This document shows, one piece after another, positions 24,947 through 35,749 of a stretch of DNA of 64,000 nt. The notes under the pieces were generated by a model. The model had not been told where the DNA came from, made no database searches, and saw nothing but the letters and a program-made list of their open reading frames with translations. How positions within the stretch are numbered: position 1 is the stretch's first letter; every line of letters begins with the position of its first letter. The stretch is from Thuidium tamariscinum (lineage: Eukaryota; Streptophyta; Bryopsida; Hypnales; Thuidiaceae). The stretch spans positions 16,114,053 through 16,178,052 of the forward strand of contig OX344750.2 in NCBI GenBank assembly GCA_947034885.2, given 5' to 3'. The translations under genes were made by a program, and so were the position numbers.

Positions 24947-25263
24947 CATTAGATGAGATTTGACGCCTAGGAGGGCCATTTTAGATCTATTCCTTTCCAA
25001 TGGTATATTACACACTCTAAAATTCTTAGAATTGCAATGGGAAATTACAAAAGAAGTTGATTGTTCACTACGTGTGCATGCACAAAAACGTAGCAAAAAA
25101 AATCGCACTCGATTTTGAATGCGGTTTTTTTTACCATGTTTTGTTATAATACTTGCACACTTTCAACGTTCCCACAACAGGTTTTAGCATTCTTGTGGCA
25201 ATTTTTGCATTCTCACAATTTGGAAACTCGCAATCTTCCAAAGGCATCAAATCTCATCTAATG
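24947..25263. mobile_element. 317-bp insertion with 17-bp inverted ends
   Basis: CATTAGATGAGATTTGA at the left is exactly inverted at the right as TCAAATCTCATCTAATG. The sequence interrupts the right arm of the large inverted repeat. The left arm, at about 23125-23145, shows the uninterrupted site (GGAAGATTTGAATTCACC in inverse), so this is a clean filled/empty pair. It has no coding capacity. No duplicated target bases are obvious. Confidence 0.75.
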
Positions 25264-25641
25264 ATTGAAATTCACCAAAATGTAACATGAAATTCAATAT
25301 CTCCAACTATTTACATTATAATTTCTAATTCACTTTGTCTCACTCCATCACTTCTATAAACATGCCAATGTACTTTGTGCACTAATTGAAAACTCTTGCT
25401 TTCAAGGTACAATAATTGTTTATTTTATTTTCTCATGAAGTATTTTTTCTATGTGTGTTTAGGTGATTGGTTACAATGATTGGTTGTCAAAGAAAGATGT
25501 CCTTATTCTACTATAAAATAGAAGCAATCTTTACATTAATAAAGTGAAGGACACTTCACTAAAAGTAACCATGTCAAATGGATTTCTTCCATTTTCATGT
25601 CACATAGGTGCATATCTGTACAAGTATTCCATCAATTGTGT

Positions 25642-27829
25642 CTGAAAACAATGATTAGTTGATATTAGTGTTGTATGTAAGCCATCCCTTTTTTTTAACT
25701 TCTTGAAAAAGTGCGAAGATGGCAATTACTTCAAATTTGGTGAAGCATTGTATTTCTACATTCATCCATCTTTTGGACTTAAAAATACTTTTCCATCTTA
25801 TTCATACACTTTTTCATCCAAATTTGGCTACTTCATCCATATTTTAAAGAGGACTGGAATTTTTTTGGCGAAATAAGATTATTTTTATTTGGCAAAAAAA
25901 AGACATTTATTTTGAAATGGTGCAATTTGGCCCCATAGTGCCAAAAAAAAGGTTAGTGTAAGCATAGCTTTTTGGTCAAATGCATCAGATGACCTACTTG
26001 GGATTTGGAGGTATTTTGAGTGGATACTTGATCAAGTCAAATACTAGTGAACTTTTCCTAGTAGTGAATAAAATACCAATTTGCCAAAAAATAATGTTAA
26101 ATTAGGGCACAATTAAATATTATTGTACAGTTGTACTATAATAATTTCTATAGTTTTTGTTTCTTGTACTAATTAATTCTATTATGAGTACTTTTTTATA
26201 GGAAAAATCACTATAGATATCATTGTCCATCCTAATAAAGAATTAGATATGATAATTATATACTCATCCTTATTTTACTTCACCATTTATTGTGGTTGTT
26301 TGATTGTTGTAAGTATTCAATTGTAGAAGGTGAAATTACTTAGTGTATGTTCAATATCTTTGTAAGCTAACATTACTATCATGTAAAAAAATGATGCCAC
26401 CCTTGGCCAAATACATACTAAGTGAATAAACATGAGCCATTGATTATATATGGGAAAAAAAAGATTCCACCTCTTACCACCAATTACATTTGGAGAAAAG
26501 CTAAGAGCCACTGTTGATTTCATAGTTGACTTGGTCATTGATGTGGTCAACACAATAGCTTTGGAGGGTTTCCTCCTTGGTGATGGCTTGTGCTAGGGTT
26601 TTGCCATGCCCCATTTAGACAAGTTCTCATGTGTCACCACATCTCCCCGACTAAATTCTTGTTGAGCAATATCCAATCATCTCGTTTAGCCTTTGGTTTT
26701 GTACAAAGGGTGTTTGTTTGATGCAATGCAATTTTCACTTCTTGTATTGTTTTATGTTTTGCTTCTCATTTTATCAATATTATTGAGTTAGGATTAGGGT
26801 ACTTTCTATTGAATCAAAGCTAGTTTGTGTTACGTGAGTTTTGCAACACAAAATTTATACAAAGTTTGGAAGGTTGTTTTCGGAGGGTCCGAGGAAATTT
26901 TGCAAGGTTTGATTCATGTCAAGTTGTCATCCCTCAAGAGCTTTTGTATTGCCTTCATTGATTTTTTTTTCTTACTTCTATGTTTTGATTTGTTAGGTTT
27001 GTTTATGAGTACCTTGTCTTCTAAAGGCAAACAAATCTAGCAAAGAAGGTTTTGACACTAATATTTGATTTTGTTGAAGTAGTGGAGGATTTGATTGAAA
27101 GATTGGTAAATTTTGCTTTAAAACCTCAATTCCGTTGTATCGTTGACCTTCAATTTCTAGTTTGATGTTGATTCAATTACAAAGTAGGTAATTTAGTTTG
27201 TATGTAGTTGACATTGAATACTATAGTAAACTTTATTTTTGGTATAAAGAATTATATGTTTACTCATTTGAGGTTTCTTCAATGATAAAGTTTTTACAAG
27301 CAACAAAAAAATACCTTTCACCTTTAAGAAATTTTGGAAAAGTTCAACCACCAATGATGAAGTTACATACTTACATAAGTACCCTGGCATGTTTTCAAAT
27401 CTAGTTATTTGAGAAATCATCAATCTATCTCTATGGACTCAAAAGCTAATATACTCTTGTCTACTTTGCAACTTTTGAAGTGGTTAAAAAAGTCATAGAA
27501 AACTTGGAAAAAATAAACACAAAAAATGCCTAATTTAGGCCCTATTATTAAAATAAAATTTTGTATACTCATACTAAATATACATTGTTTGAATATGAAA
27601 GCCTAGGGAATATTTTATTCTATCAATGTTATGAAATTCATAACTTATTTATAATTTGTCTAAGAATTAAATGCCAAAAAGACTAGGAATTCTTTCTCAA
27701 TTGTCACTAAGATCATAAATGAAAGAATTCAAAAATGAAACCCATGCACAAATGCTTCTTTGAACAATGTTAGATGTAGTTATCTAATCACTATGACTTC
27801 TTCAAATTAAACCACCATACATAGTTGGG
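25642..27829. other. AT-rich intergenic DNA
   Basis: No gene, structural RNA or well-bounded element could be supported. Short open frames here have the Phe/Leu/Ile/Lys composition of random AT-rich translation and no recognisable domain. Confidence 0.5.
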
Positions 27830-28554
27830 TCATTGCAAGAAAGGGCGTCCATTTTTGTAGCGTTCTGGATTTGGACGCTTTTTTTTTCGGGAGTAATATT
27901 TAATTAGAAAAACAATTTTAAAAAAACATGAAAAATATGTAAAATGCATATACCTTAAAGAAGAAGGTTCCCTATGAAGGAAAAGCTTTGGAAAATTCTT
28001 TAAGTAGGAGAATTAGAAAAGTGCCAAAACTCATGAAAATGGGCATATTTAGATTTTAATTTGTAAAAAATAGGAAAAGTTATTTTTCTCAAATCTAAAA
28101 ATTGTCCATTTGGGTAGAGTTGATGGTGATGAGATTTTACAAAAAAATTATCTTAGTACCATCATCAATGTTCAGAAATTGCATGCAATGGGAGTGTTGT
28201 TTGCATGCATGTGGAGGACATAAAATAATGTATTTTAGATTCCCTTTGGTAGGAATATGCTTTCCTACTATGCAAATGCACCGTGAAAATTTCAACTTTA
28301 GATCATTAAATTTAGGGACTCCGAACGTAGTAAAAATCCCTAAACCTCCGTTTGTGACAAATTAAGAAAAATGATTTTTAAATATAAAATTATTATTTTT
28401 AATTTCTGAAAAATAAGGGATGTGAAAACCATCAAGTTAGAGAGGTCCAATAATTATTTCATATTGTTAGATCTTTAGATTCAAAAGTTATAGCAGAAAA
28501 GAATGACGTCACTCCCATTGTGACGGAGAATAGGACTGGCGTTTCTTGCAATGA
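27830..28554. mobile_element. Element with TCATTGCAAGAAA ends
   Basis: The left end TCATTGCAAGAAA is matched in inverse by TTTCTTGCAATGA at the right. Inside the left end is GGGCGTCC and inside the right GGACTGGCG, extending the match imperfectly. It is about 725 bp with no credible ORF. It is likely a non-autonomous DNA element; the superfamily is not determined. Confidence 0.55.
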
Positions 28555-30570
28555 TCCAGTTGAATAACAAGTTCTTCACAAAGTAGTTACCTTATTTTTT
28601 TTATTTTTTTGGCAAGCAAAAAGCCCTTACAAATTGTCTATATGAAAACAAATACCCACCTTGAATTTAGATGGATGACAATTAGGAAAGCAATGTGCAT
28701 TAAGGCAGCTTTTGTTTTCAGTTAACTTAGCAAGCCTCAACAGAGGCCAATTAACCCCTAAATGCCGATAGTGCCATTCCGTGGCGTTTGGATGATTTTA
28801 GAGAGAGATTGAAAGCGTTTTTCATCCATGATTTGCTTGTTGACCTTTCATGGAGGGTTATGAAGAGTACATAATTGAATTTGTAGTCTTGCTAGTGTTT
28901 GTCTTCATGTGATTGAGAAGTAAGTATAAAAGATGAATGGCAAAATTTGTTATTTTAGTGTATTTTTTTCCATGCTCTAAATCTAAAATTTCTCCTTGAA
29001 AATGACATTTTTTGAGTTTGAGCCCACTAATGAAATGGAGGTCATGTATTATAGTTTTTAATCCAATTGGAATTTTTGAAAAATTTGTAATATTGAATAT
29101 TTTCTTGTAGTTTGAATTTTGGATGTATTTTCAATGTCCATTGCAAAAAGACACGGAAATTGAATTTACACCATGATGTATGCCACTGTAATGTATATAC
29201 AAGGTGAAATTTTAGATTTTTTGGAATAATTTTCTATTTGATGTGATTTTTTCTTCACTTTTTCTTAAAAAATTCTCAGAAAAATCAGTTTTCCTCTAAG
29301 AAAATCTATTTTTTTTGGTGAAGTACAAAAAAATGTAGCGTCATCTCAAAAAAAAAAAAAAAAATTTCAAACATATCTACTTCAAAAATGGCAACGATTT
29401 AAGTGACAGGCATTGAGGCTTGAAACTAGTGGTTATAGGCCTGACATTTTAGGATTAATTGTTAACATGTCACAACTCTATAATTGTAGGGATGGGATGG
29501 TAGATGGATAGGTAACCAAAACTCTTACTTTCATGTCCTTAGGTGTCAACTTGTCACCAAAAAAAATATAAAAACATGGACAAGATAGAATAGCTCCAAA
29601 CCAACCTAAGCTAAGTTCACTAATTACTCCATAAGTCTTAGGTTACACATTGATTGTAGCTTAGAAAACCATCATGGGGTCATTAGATGTTCACTATGGG
29701 TCATTTGACTACAATAGGTGGTTTTATTATATGGTAGAGGAACCCATAACCACTCAAATAAATACATCTCAATATGATTTAGGGTAGTGCAAGGCAAAGC
29801 AAATATTTGCAAAGGTACACTAAAAAAAATGATGGAGATTGCAAAGAATTTGGTAATTTTATCTCCTGAAATGGATTTTTCAATAAATTTTGGAAGGCAA
29901 AAGCTACACACTTTGACCTATGAGAAGCATTCAAGAATTATTTTTGCAGTCATTGCTTCCTCTTTCTTGCTCACTTATGTTTCATGAACTTATTGGTCAA
30001 AACCTTAAAAAGTATAAAAACACACACTCCAAGGAGAAAATGGAGATAAGATAGAACCACCTATTTCTAACCAAGGACCCATACCCAATTTGTAGGATGC
30101 AACTTTTTCCAACCAAGGCTAGAAGAAATTTCCAATCAAAGCTTAGAATGTAATTTTTCCTCATTTTTGAGGTTAGGACTAATAAGGTCATGACACATGT
30201 CCTAAAGTGTCCTAAAATGTGTTGAAAGTACCAGTTAAGAAAGTAGTCTCTTAAATGATCAAAATTAGAAGAGTCTACATATTGGCTATGGATTCAGAGT
30301 ACTTTTTGGCTTCCAAAAATCATAGTCATTCCAATTTTGAGAAAAAATTTGTGAAAATTTTGCAATCCCTATATTTCCTATTTTTCTATATGAAAAAAAT
30401 TCAAATGCTTCATACTCTTCATAATTTGCTCTAGAATTGCTTAAGTGATCAAGTATGAGTGGTTCTACCTTATATTCCAACCAAGGTTAGAAATATATTG
30501 ATTGATCAAAAATACATTAATGGTAAAAAAATTATATTATTCTAATATACATTATAATTGATATAATTTC
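28555..30570. other. AT-rich intergenic DNA with one solitary TTAA-element end
   Basis: At 28751 the phrase TTAACCCCTAAATGCCG matches the ends of the TTAA-flanked family, but no partner end was found close by. The rest shows no gene. Confidence 0.4.
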
Positions 30571-31301
30571 CTGAGCTGCGTTTTTTGGCAACTTAGCGAT
30601 TTTGGGTAGCTCACTACGAATGGAGTTTTTATTTTTTTTCTTTGAAATTTTGACACAACATGTGTCCAAGAAGTAGCTTCTAGGCCCAATAATTTCATAA
30701 ATTTTGATAACATGGTTAAGAAGTTATGGCATGATATGTTGTTTTGTTTGAATGTCGGGCAACATGGGCAACTGAAAAAACTTCTTTAAAAAAACTTTTT
30801 TTTCAAAAGTGAAATTTCAAATTGATTCTTCAGGTTTTTATAGATATGGGAAGATTTGAATCATTCCATTTGGATTAATGAGTCAAAAGTTATGAGGAAT
30901 TTTAGTTTGCAGGAAGGTATGGTTTTTAATGACTCCATACCTACCCGCAAACTAAAATTCCTCATAACTTTTGACTCATTAATCCAAATGGAATGATTCA
31001 AAGCTTCCCATGTCTGTAAAAACCTGAAGAATCAATTTGAAATTTCACTTTTGAAAAAAAAGTTTTTTAAAGAAGTTTTTTCAGCTGCCTGGGCAACCTA
31101 AAGTTCAAACAAAACAACATATCATGCCATAACTTCTTAACCATGAAATCAAAAGTTATGGAAATTGTTGGGCCTTGAAGATAATCCTTGGATACATGTT
31201 GTGTCAAAATTTCAAAGAAAAAAAATAAAAACTCCATTCGTAGTGAGTTGCCCAGAATTGCTATGTTGCCAAAAAACGCAGCTCAGGGCTTTAGGGGTTA
31301 A
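30571..31301. mobile_element. 716-bp foldback (hairpin) element of the TTAA family
   Basis: The sequence from 30571 pairs with that running back from 31286, with the axis at about 30928. CTGAGCTGCGTTTTTTGGCA at the left is matched by TGCCAAAAAACGCAGCTCAG at the right. The pairing continues through ACTCCATTCGTAGTGAG, TCATGCCATAACTTCTTAA and TTGACTCATTAATCCAAAT to GTTTGC/GCAAAC around a loop of about 35 bases. Arms are about 340 bp. The right edge ends CTTTAGGGGTTAA (TTAA at 31298-31301), like other members of the family; the left edge lacks this. The right arm is homologous to 15420-15771. An RNA read across it would fold into a long hairpin. Confidence 0.85.
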
Positions 31302-31731
31302 CTTTCAAAAATCACAATAATTTGTAGTGTTCATCAAATTTTTAAAAAAAATAGAATAAGTAGAATGTTCAATTTTTCACTAGTAAAAATTATCAAATAA
31401 AATATTAAATTGTTTTTTATGGCCAAATTTGACTTCAAGGTCTTTGTTGTTCTTTTGGGTTAAGAAAATATAATAATCAAATGAAAATTTTATACACTAA
31501 TCTTTATTGCTACTTGTACCTCTTGAAAAAATTTCAAATAATTTGGATTTTTTCTATTTTTACTTATTTATATACAATCCATAGTTTCAAGTAATAAAAA
31601 TAAAAGATTGATGTTTGAACATAATCTAATATGCTAAATTCAATTTGGGCATGATGTTTGACCAAATGGCAATGGTTCTTGTCTCTTAAAGGTTAAAGAA
31701 TTTCAATAAACTTTTGTAGGAAGTAAAATGG

Positions 31732-32079
31732 CATAAGAGGGTTTTTGGGCCCTCGGATGATCCTTTCAAGGGTGAACCTTGAAACTATTTCCACTAGTGC
31801 AGACTAGCTTTAGTTATTGTTTTGAATTTTTGAATTTAAAAATAAAATAAAATAATATTAAATTTTCTAAAAAATTTAGAGTCTATTAAAAAAAATGATT
31901 TAAGAAAATATATATTTTAAAATATTTTAAAAATATTTAATAATTAGTTTAAATAATTAATTAATATCATCTAACTTAGCAGTCATCCAACTACATCAAT
32001 GTGCTGATGTAGCAACATTCACAATGTTCTAAACGTTCGGAAATTTGCAGTCTTCTAAAATGGCCAAAATCGTCTTATG
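31732..32079. mobile_element. CATAAGAGG-family MITE, copy 4 (diverged)
   Basis: It starts CATAAGAGGGTTTTTGGGCC and ends AAATCGTCTTATG. It has the same order of blocks as the other copies in inverse orientation, but with substitutions such as AACCTTGAAACTATTTCC for the usual ACCCCTGAAAC block. It is the most diverged full-length copy. Confidence 0.65.
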
Positions 32080-32373
32080 AATTAACATCTAACCAAAGTC
32101 ATTTCATTTTAGTGTTTTGACCTTTGTGAAATTGGTTAATTCCAAAAGTTGTAACACAATGTTTATATTCAAAAAAATATAACAATTATCTTCATTAAAT
32201 TTCACTTGGGTTTGAAACAATACAAGTAATATAAGTCAAATAATTTTTATTATATGCTTAAAACTATACTCTCAAGCATAAAAGAGGACTATACTCTCAA
32301 AAGAGGGCACCTTCCTTGCCCTTGAATTCTCCCCCCTTTTGTGTAAACTAGAGTTGTTGATCTCTTTGAAATA

Positions 32374-32602
32374 TTAACCCTTAAACGATGTCCAAGCCAT
32401 TTTCTGGTCGATGAACTTTAAGGAATCTTTCTCTATAGGACTGAATTGCAATCATTCATCCTTGGAATTAGGGGTGGAAAAGGAAGATCTTCTACAGTGC
32501 TTTGACTTCCAACGTACGTTTTTAGATTTTTTTGAACCAATGATTCCCACGGTATCAAAATTCCTCAATTCCACAGCCACCGGCTTGTCGTTTAGGGGTT
32601 AA
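32374..32602. mobile_element. Short TTAA-flanked element (229 bp)
   Basis: The left end is TTAACCCTTAAACGATGTCC. The right end in inverse is TTAACCCCTAAACGACAAGCC, so about 14 bases pair imperfectly and TTAA lies at each edge. A 63-codon open frame covers the interior but shows no family resemblance. It is likely a small non-autonomous member. Confidence 0.5.
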
Positions 32603-33874
32603 GGAATTCCTTTGCTGTTGTCGATGTTTTGGGCCTTCTGTGCGTAGAATTTGGTTTTTGAGGTGGTGAAGTAGGTTTGTAGATTGGAGGTTTTTGATGA
32701 TTTTGTTTCTTTTGTATGTACTGTAAGCATCAAGGGAGGTGGTGGAAGCTAATAAGCCACAGGTACTTGAGTTAGTTGAAAAATTAGTATTTAGGCTAGG
32801 GTTTTAGAGATTGTAGGGCAAAATGGAGTTCTGATGGTTGGACATTTGAGCTATTTGTCTGTGCCAAATTTTTCTCAATGCAAATTCTGATTTTTTTTTT
32901 AAAAAGGAATTGTTTCCAAATTTTTGAAAGTTATATATTGAATGAAAAAATGACACATGTCCCTCTAAAAATTTGTGAGAGAGTTTTACAACCAATGATA
33001 TTATGACACGATTGAGTACCTTTTAATTCATGAATGTTTTTCTTAGAATGCATGCAAAGTGGAGTTGGCAATGACTGCCACTTTTGGGTACATTGTGTAC
33101 ATTGTGTAAACAATGTACCCCAAAATAGCAATAACTACCAATTCTAAAAAATTTAAAATTTTAATTTGGGTTTAGTACACTTAGCATGTTCTTACACGCC
33201 AAAGAATTTAAAATTTAAAAATTAAATTTTTTTTGGGTGTACGATCACTGTGCACCCAAAAAAAAATTTAAAATTTAAATATTTAAATCTTCACTTCCCT
33301 CCCCCCCTTCTCCTCTTGTAATTTTTTGAAACCAACTAATTGACAAACATTATGGGACAAGTGATCTTGTATTTGTATTCATATCTATATTCATATATGT
33401 ATTTATATCTCAACCGTATCCATATAATTTGTATAGTATATGTAGAGTATATGTAGAGTATCCATATCAATATCAATATCTGAACAGTTCAGATTAAATC
33501 TTACACAATCAATGGCTTGGGAATTTTTGAGAAATCAATGGTGATTACAAAGGTAAGCTTTTTAAAAAAAATCAATGGCTTGTAAATTTTTTGAGAGAGG
33601 AGGGGGGGGGGCTAATTAATTGACATGGGTGGTACGCCACTTTTTGTCACATTGCACATTGTGTGTGACTATCTTCTCAAAAGAAATGTATTCACAAAGA
33701 CTATCAAATAGATCTTATCATAGTCGTATGTACTGGTGGTTTCATATATTTCGGAGCACCATGTTTTTTCATTTGTAAGTTTGTAATTATACTACATAGG
33801 TTAGTATGACATTGATTTGGAAAGATTGTTCGTTCATGTTAATCTGTCCCCCACCAGGCCACTTTGTGGCTGTG
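32603..33874. other. AT-rich intergenic DNA
   Basis: No gene is supported. Low-complexity stretches include AAATTTAAAATTT-type runs at 33155-33290, TATATGTAGAG repeats and (ATCAAT) repeats at 33430-33480, and a run of about ten G at 33601-33612. Confidence 0.45.
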
Positions 33875-34069
33875 CACTATAAGAAACTTGTATTTTAAAT
33901 GAAGGATTTAGGTGACATCCAATATAACAACCTGTATTTTAATGTCCAAACTAATGTTCACCATAACATCCTAATGTTATGAAGAACATCAATTTGAACA
34001 TTAAAACTTGGTTTGCTACATAAGATGTCACCTAAAATCCCTTATCTAAAACACAAGTTTCTTATAGTG
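33875..34069. mobile_element. CACTA-type foldback MITE (195 bp)
   Basis: The left end CACTATAAGAAACTTGT is matched exactly in inverse at the right (ACAAGTTTCTTATAGTG). Pairing continues with few mismatches through GGATTTAGGTGACATC / GATGTCACCTAAAATCC and ATGTTCA towards the centre, so the whole element is one hairpin. Flanking bases GTG on the left and GTA on the right are compatible with a mutated 3-bp duplication, as expected for CACTA elements. Confidence 0.75.
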
Positions 34070-34379
34070 GTAGTTTTGTGTTTTTTCTTTGTACAATGAA
34101 AATGGATTTATTCTTTCTATTCATGCATAAATTTATTTATTTTTTTAAAATTTCAAGAATAATTTTCAAACATTCAAAATTCACAACAATGAATTTTTTT
34201 TGAATTGTTTAGACATTGTTATATAATATTTCGTATTTCTTCATGTTTTACACAAGATCCAATTTTTCACAAATTATTTAGGAAAGTAACCTCTACATGC
34301 AATAATATCTTACAATGTGCATGGTCAAAGTTTCTGAATTTCTTGCTACAAACTAAGGTAGGAGTCTCTAAAACCACTT

Positions 34380-34710
34380 AGGCTCTAAAATTATTCACCT
34401 TCCTAAATGTACATCTTTGGTACATGCTGCTTTTTGATCTTTACAGTGATGTACAAACTGTATACATTTGAGGGAGTGGGCGGTTTTGGAACCCTATGCC
34501 ACATTGACTTTAAAAATTCATAACTAATTCCACAAAGCTACAAAAAATATGAAACGACTTGGGTTAGATGCCTATTCTAGCTGTCTTTCAAGGAAAATTC
34601 ACTGAAAAGTATTTCAAAATATTTCAAGATTTTTCATCTCCCCACAATTCAGTTCCAGCCCTTAGATGGTCGGTTTATGGACCTCCTACCTTATCATGCA
34701 AGTCTTATGG
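34380..34710. repeat. Dispersed repeat, copy 1 of 3
   Basis: The block from ACTTGGGTTAGATGCCTATT through CCAGCCCTTAGATGG to GGACCTCCTACCTTAT is shared with 48838-49135 and 52385-52685 in the same orientation. No coding capacity; no ends resolved. Confidence 0.55.
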
Positions 34711-35749
34711 AAGATCCTTCAACTACACATGAAGGTTTTTCTTAAAATTTTAAAATTTTTAGTTTTTTTTCTCATTGTTGCTCTTGGCACTAGAAAAGGC
34801 AGTTCTAAGTTAGAGAGATTTTTTTTGGCTTTCCTAAAACACACCGGTACTGTAGTCATGATTCATGAATCTCCAGGGGGTAAAGACCATGGAGAATCTA
34901 GAGATTGTACCGTACAAGATTGAATGTCCTAGGCTCCTAGGTACCAAAGGCACCTAGATTGAGATCGAAATAATAATAGTGAAGATTGAGAGGTCATACT
35001 ACTGTTCAATAAATCAGCACGTACAGGTAGGTACCTGCAGATATAGGACAGGACACCTTCACACAATAATCAATAGGGGTGGCAGAGACTGGCCCTTTCT
35101 GAACAAGTCAGTAGCAAGAGGCAATCTTTCTTGAGTTCTCCACTAAGCTTACTGTCCCTCACTCCGTGGACCTCGTGAACACGGCCACACAAAGCTTAGG
35201 AAGCATCTCACAGCCTTGCATTTCTCATTGTCGTATTCTTGCGAAGGTTGCCTCCGAACATTTGGTTGAGGGTACTATCATAACTTTAGTAGAATACTGC
35301 AAAACAGTGTTGTCAGTTTTGTAGCTACAATACAATTTCCAGCGACTTGCAACAAATTTTTCAACAAATCTGCTGGAAAATCTGACAAAAATAAATCGCA
35401 GTATTTTCCTTTGAACTTCCTACAGGCTTGCAGTGAATCCAAATCGCTAGCAAGTAGAAATCTGGCGACACTTAGCTCCCCCCCAAAACCTGTTTGTAAA
35501 CACACCTGCTTGAAAACCTAGAACAGTACCCCTGTGTCAGATGAAATTAGTAAACGTCCTCTCAGTGGTTTCCCAGCGGTCACACCATGTGCAGACTCGA
35601 GCAGACTTGAGCAGATTTGAACAGACTTGAGCAACCTTGAGCAGTCTTGAGCAGATGAGCATCCAGAGGTCTCTTGATTCAGGGAATTAGGAAGGGGATG
35701 ATGATACGGCGGAAGACCTCTTCCGTTGAAGTTCTCTCCTTACACACAA
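34711..35749. other. 3' flank of MED6 with a 10-bp minisatellite
   Basis: This is less AT-rich intergenic sequence downstream of MED6. At 35591-35657 there are seven head-to-tail copies of a 10-mer close to GCAGACTTGA. No gene is supported. Confidence 0.5.
35591..35657. repeat. 10-bp minisatellite
   Basis: Units are GCAGACTCGA, GCAGACTTGA, GCAGATTTGA, ACAGACTTGA, GCAACCTTGA, GCAGTCTTGA and a partial GCAGATGA. It lies about 100 bp beyond the MED6 stop, so it may be within the 3' UTR or just past it. Confidence 0.9.

Larger units (their letters stand above)
22762..25641. repeat. Large inverted repeat with CACTA-type inner ends
   Basis: The left arm, 22762 to about 23310, is matched in inverse by about 24775-25641. 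The right arm is longer because of a 317-bp insertion at 24947-25263. Matching phrases include ATGGAAGAAATTCATTTGAC, GTTTTCAATTAGTACACAAA and GTAGATCTAATT in opposite orientations. At 23267 and 24820 the arms carry CACTACAAGAAAACAT facing each other around a ~1.55-kb core, which resembles CACTA transposon ends, but the symmetry also runs outward from these points. The core holds only AT-rich sequence, a short weak ORF (24182-24499) and the MITE at 24415-24769. Confidence 0.65.

Noticed and set aside
32411..32602. 63-codon ORF inside a short TTAA element
   Set aside because: No homology recognised; the 3' part is the terminal repeat of the element.
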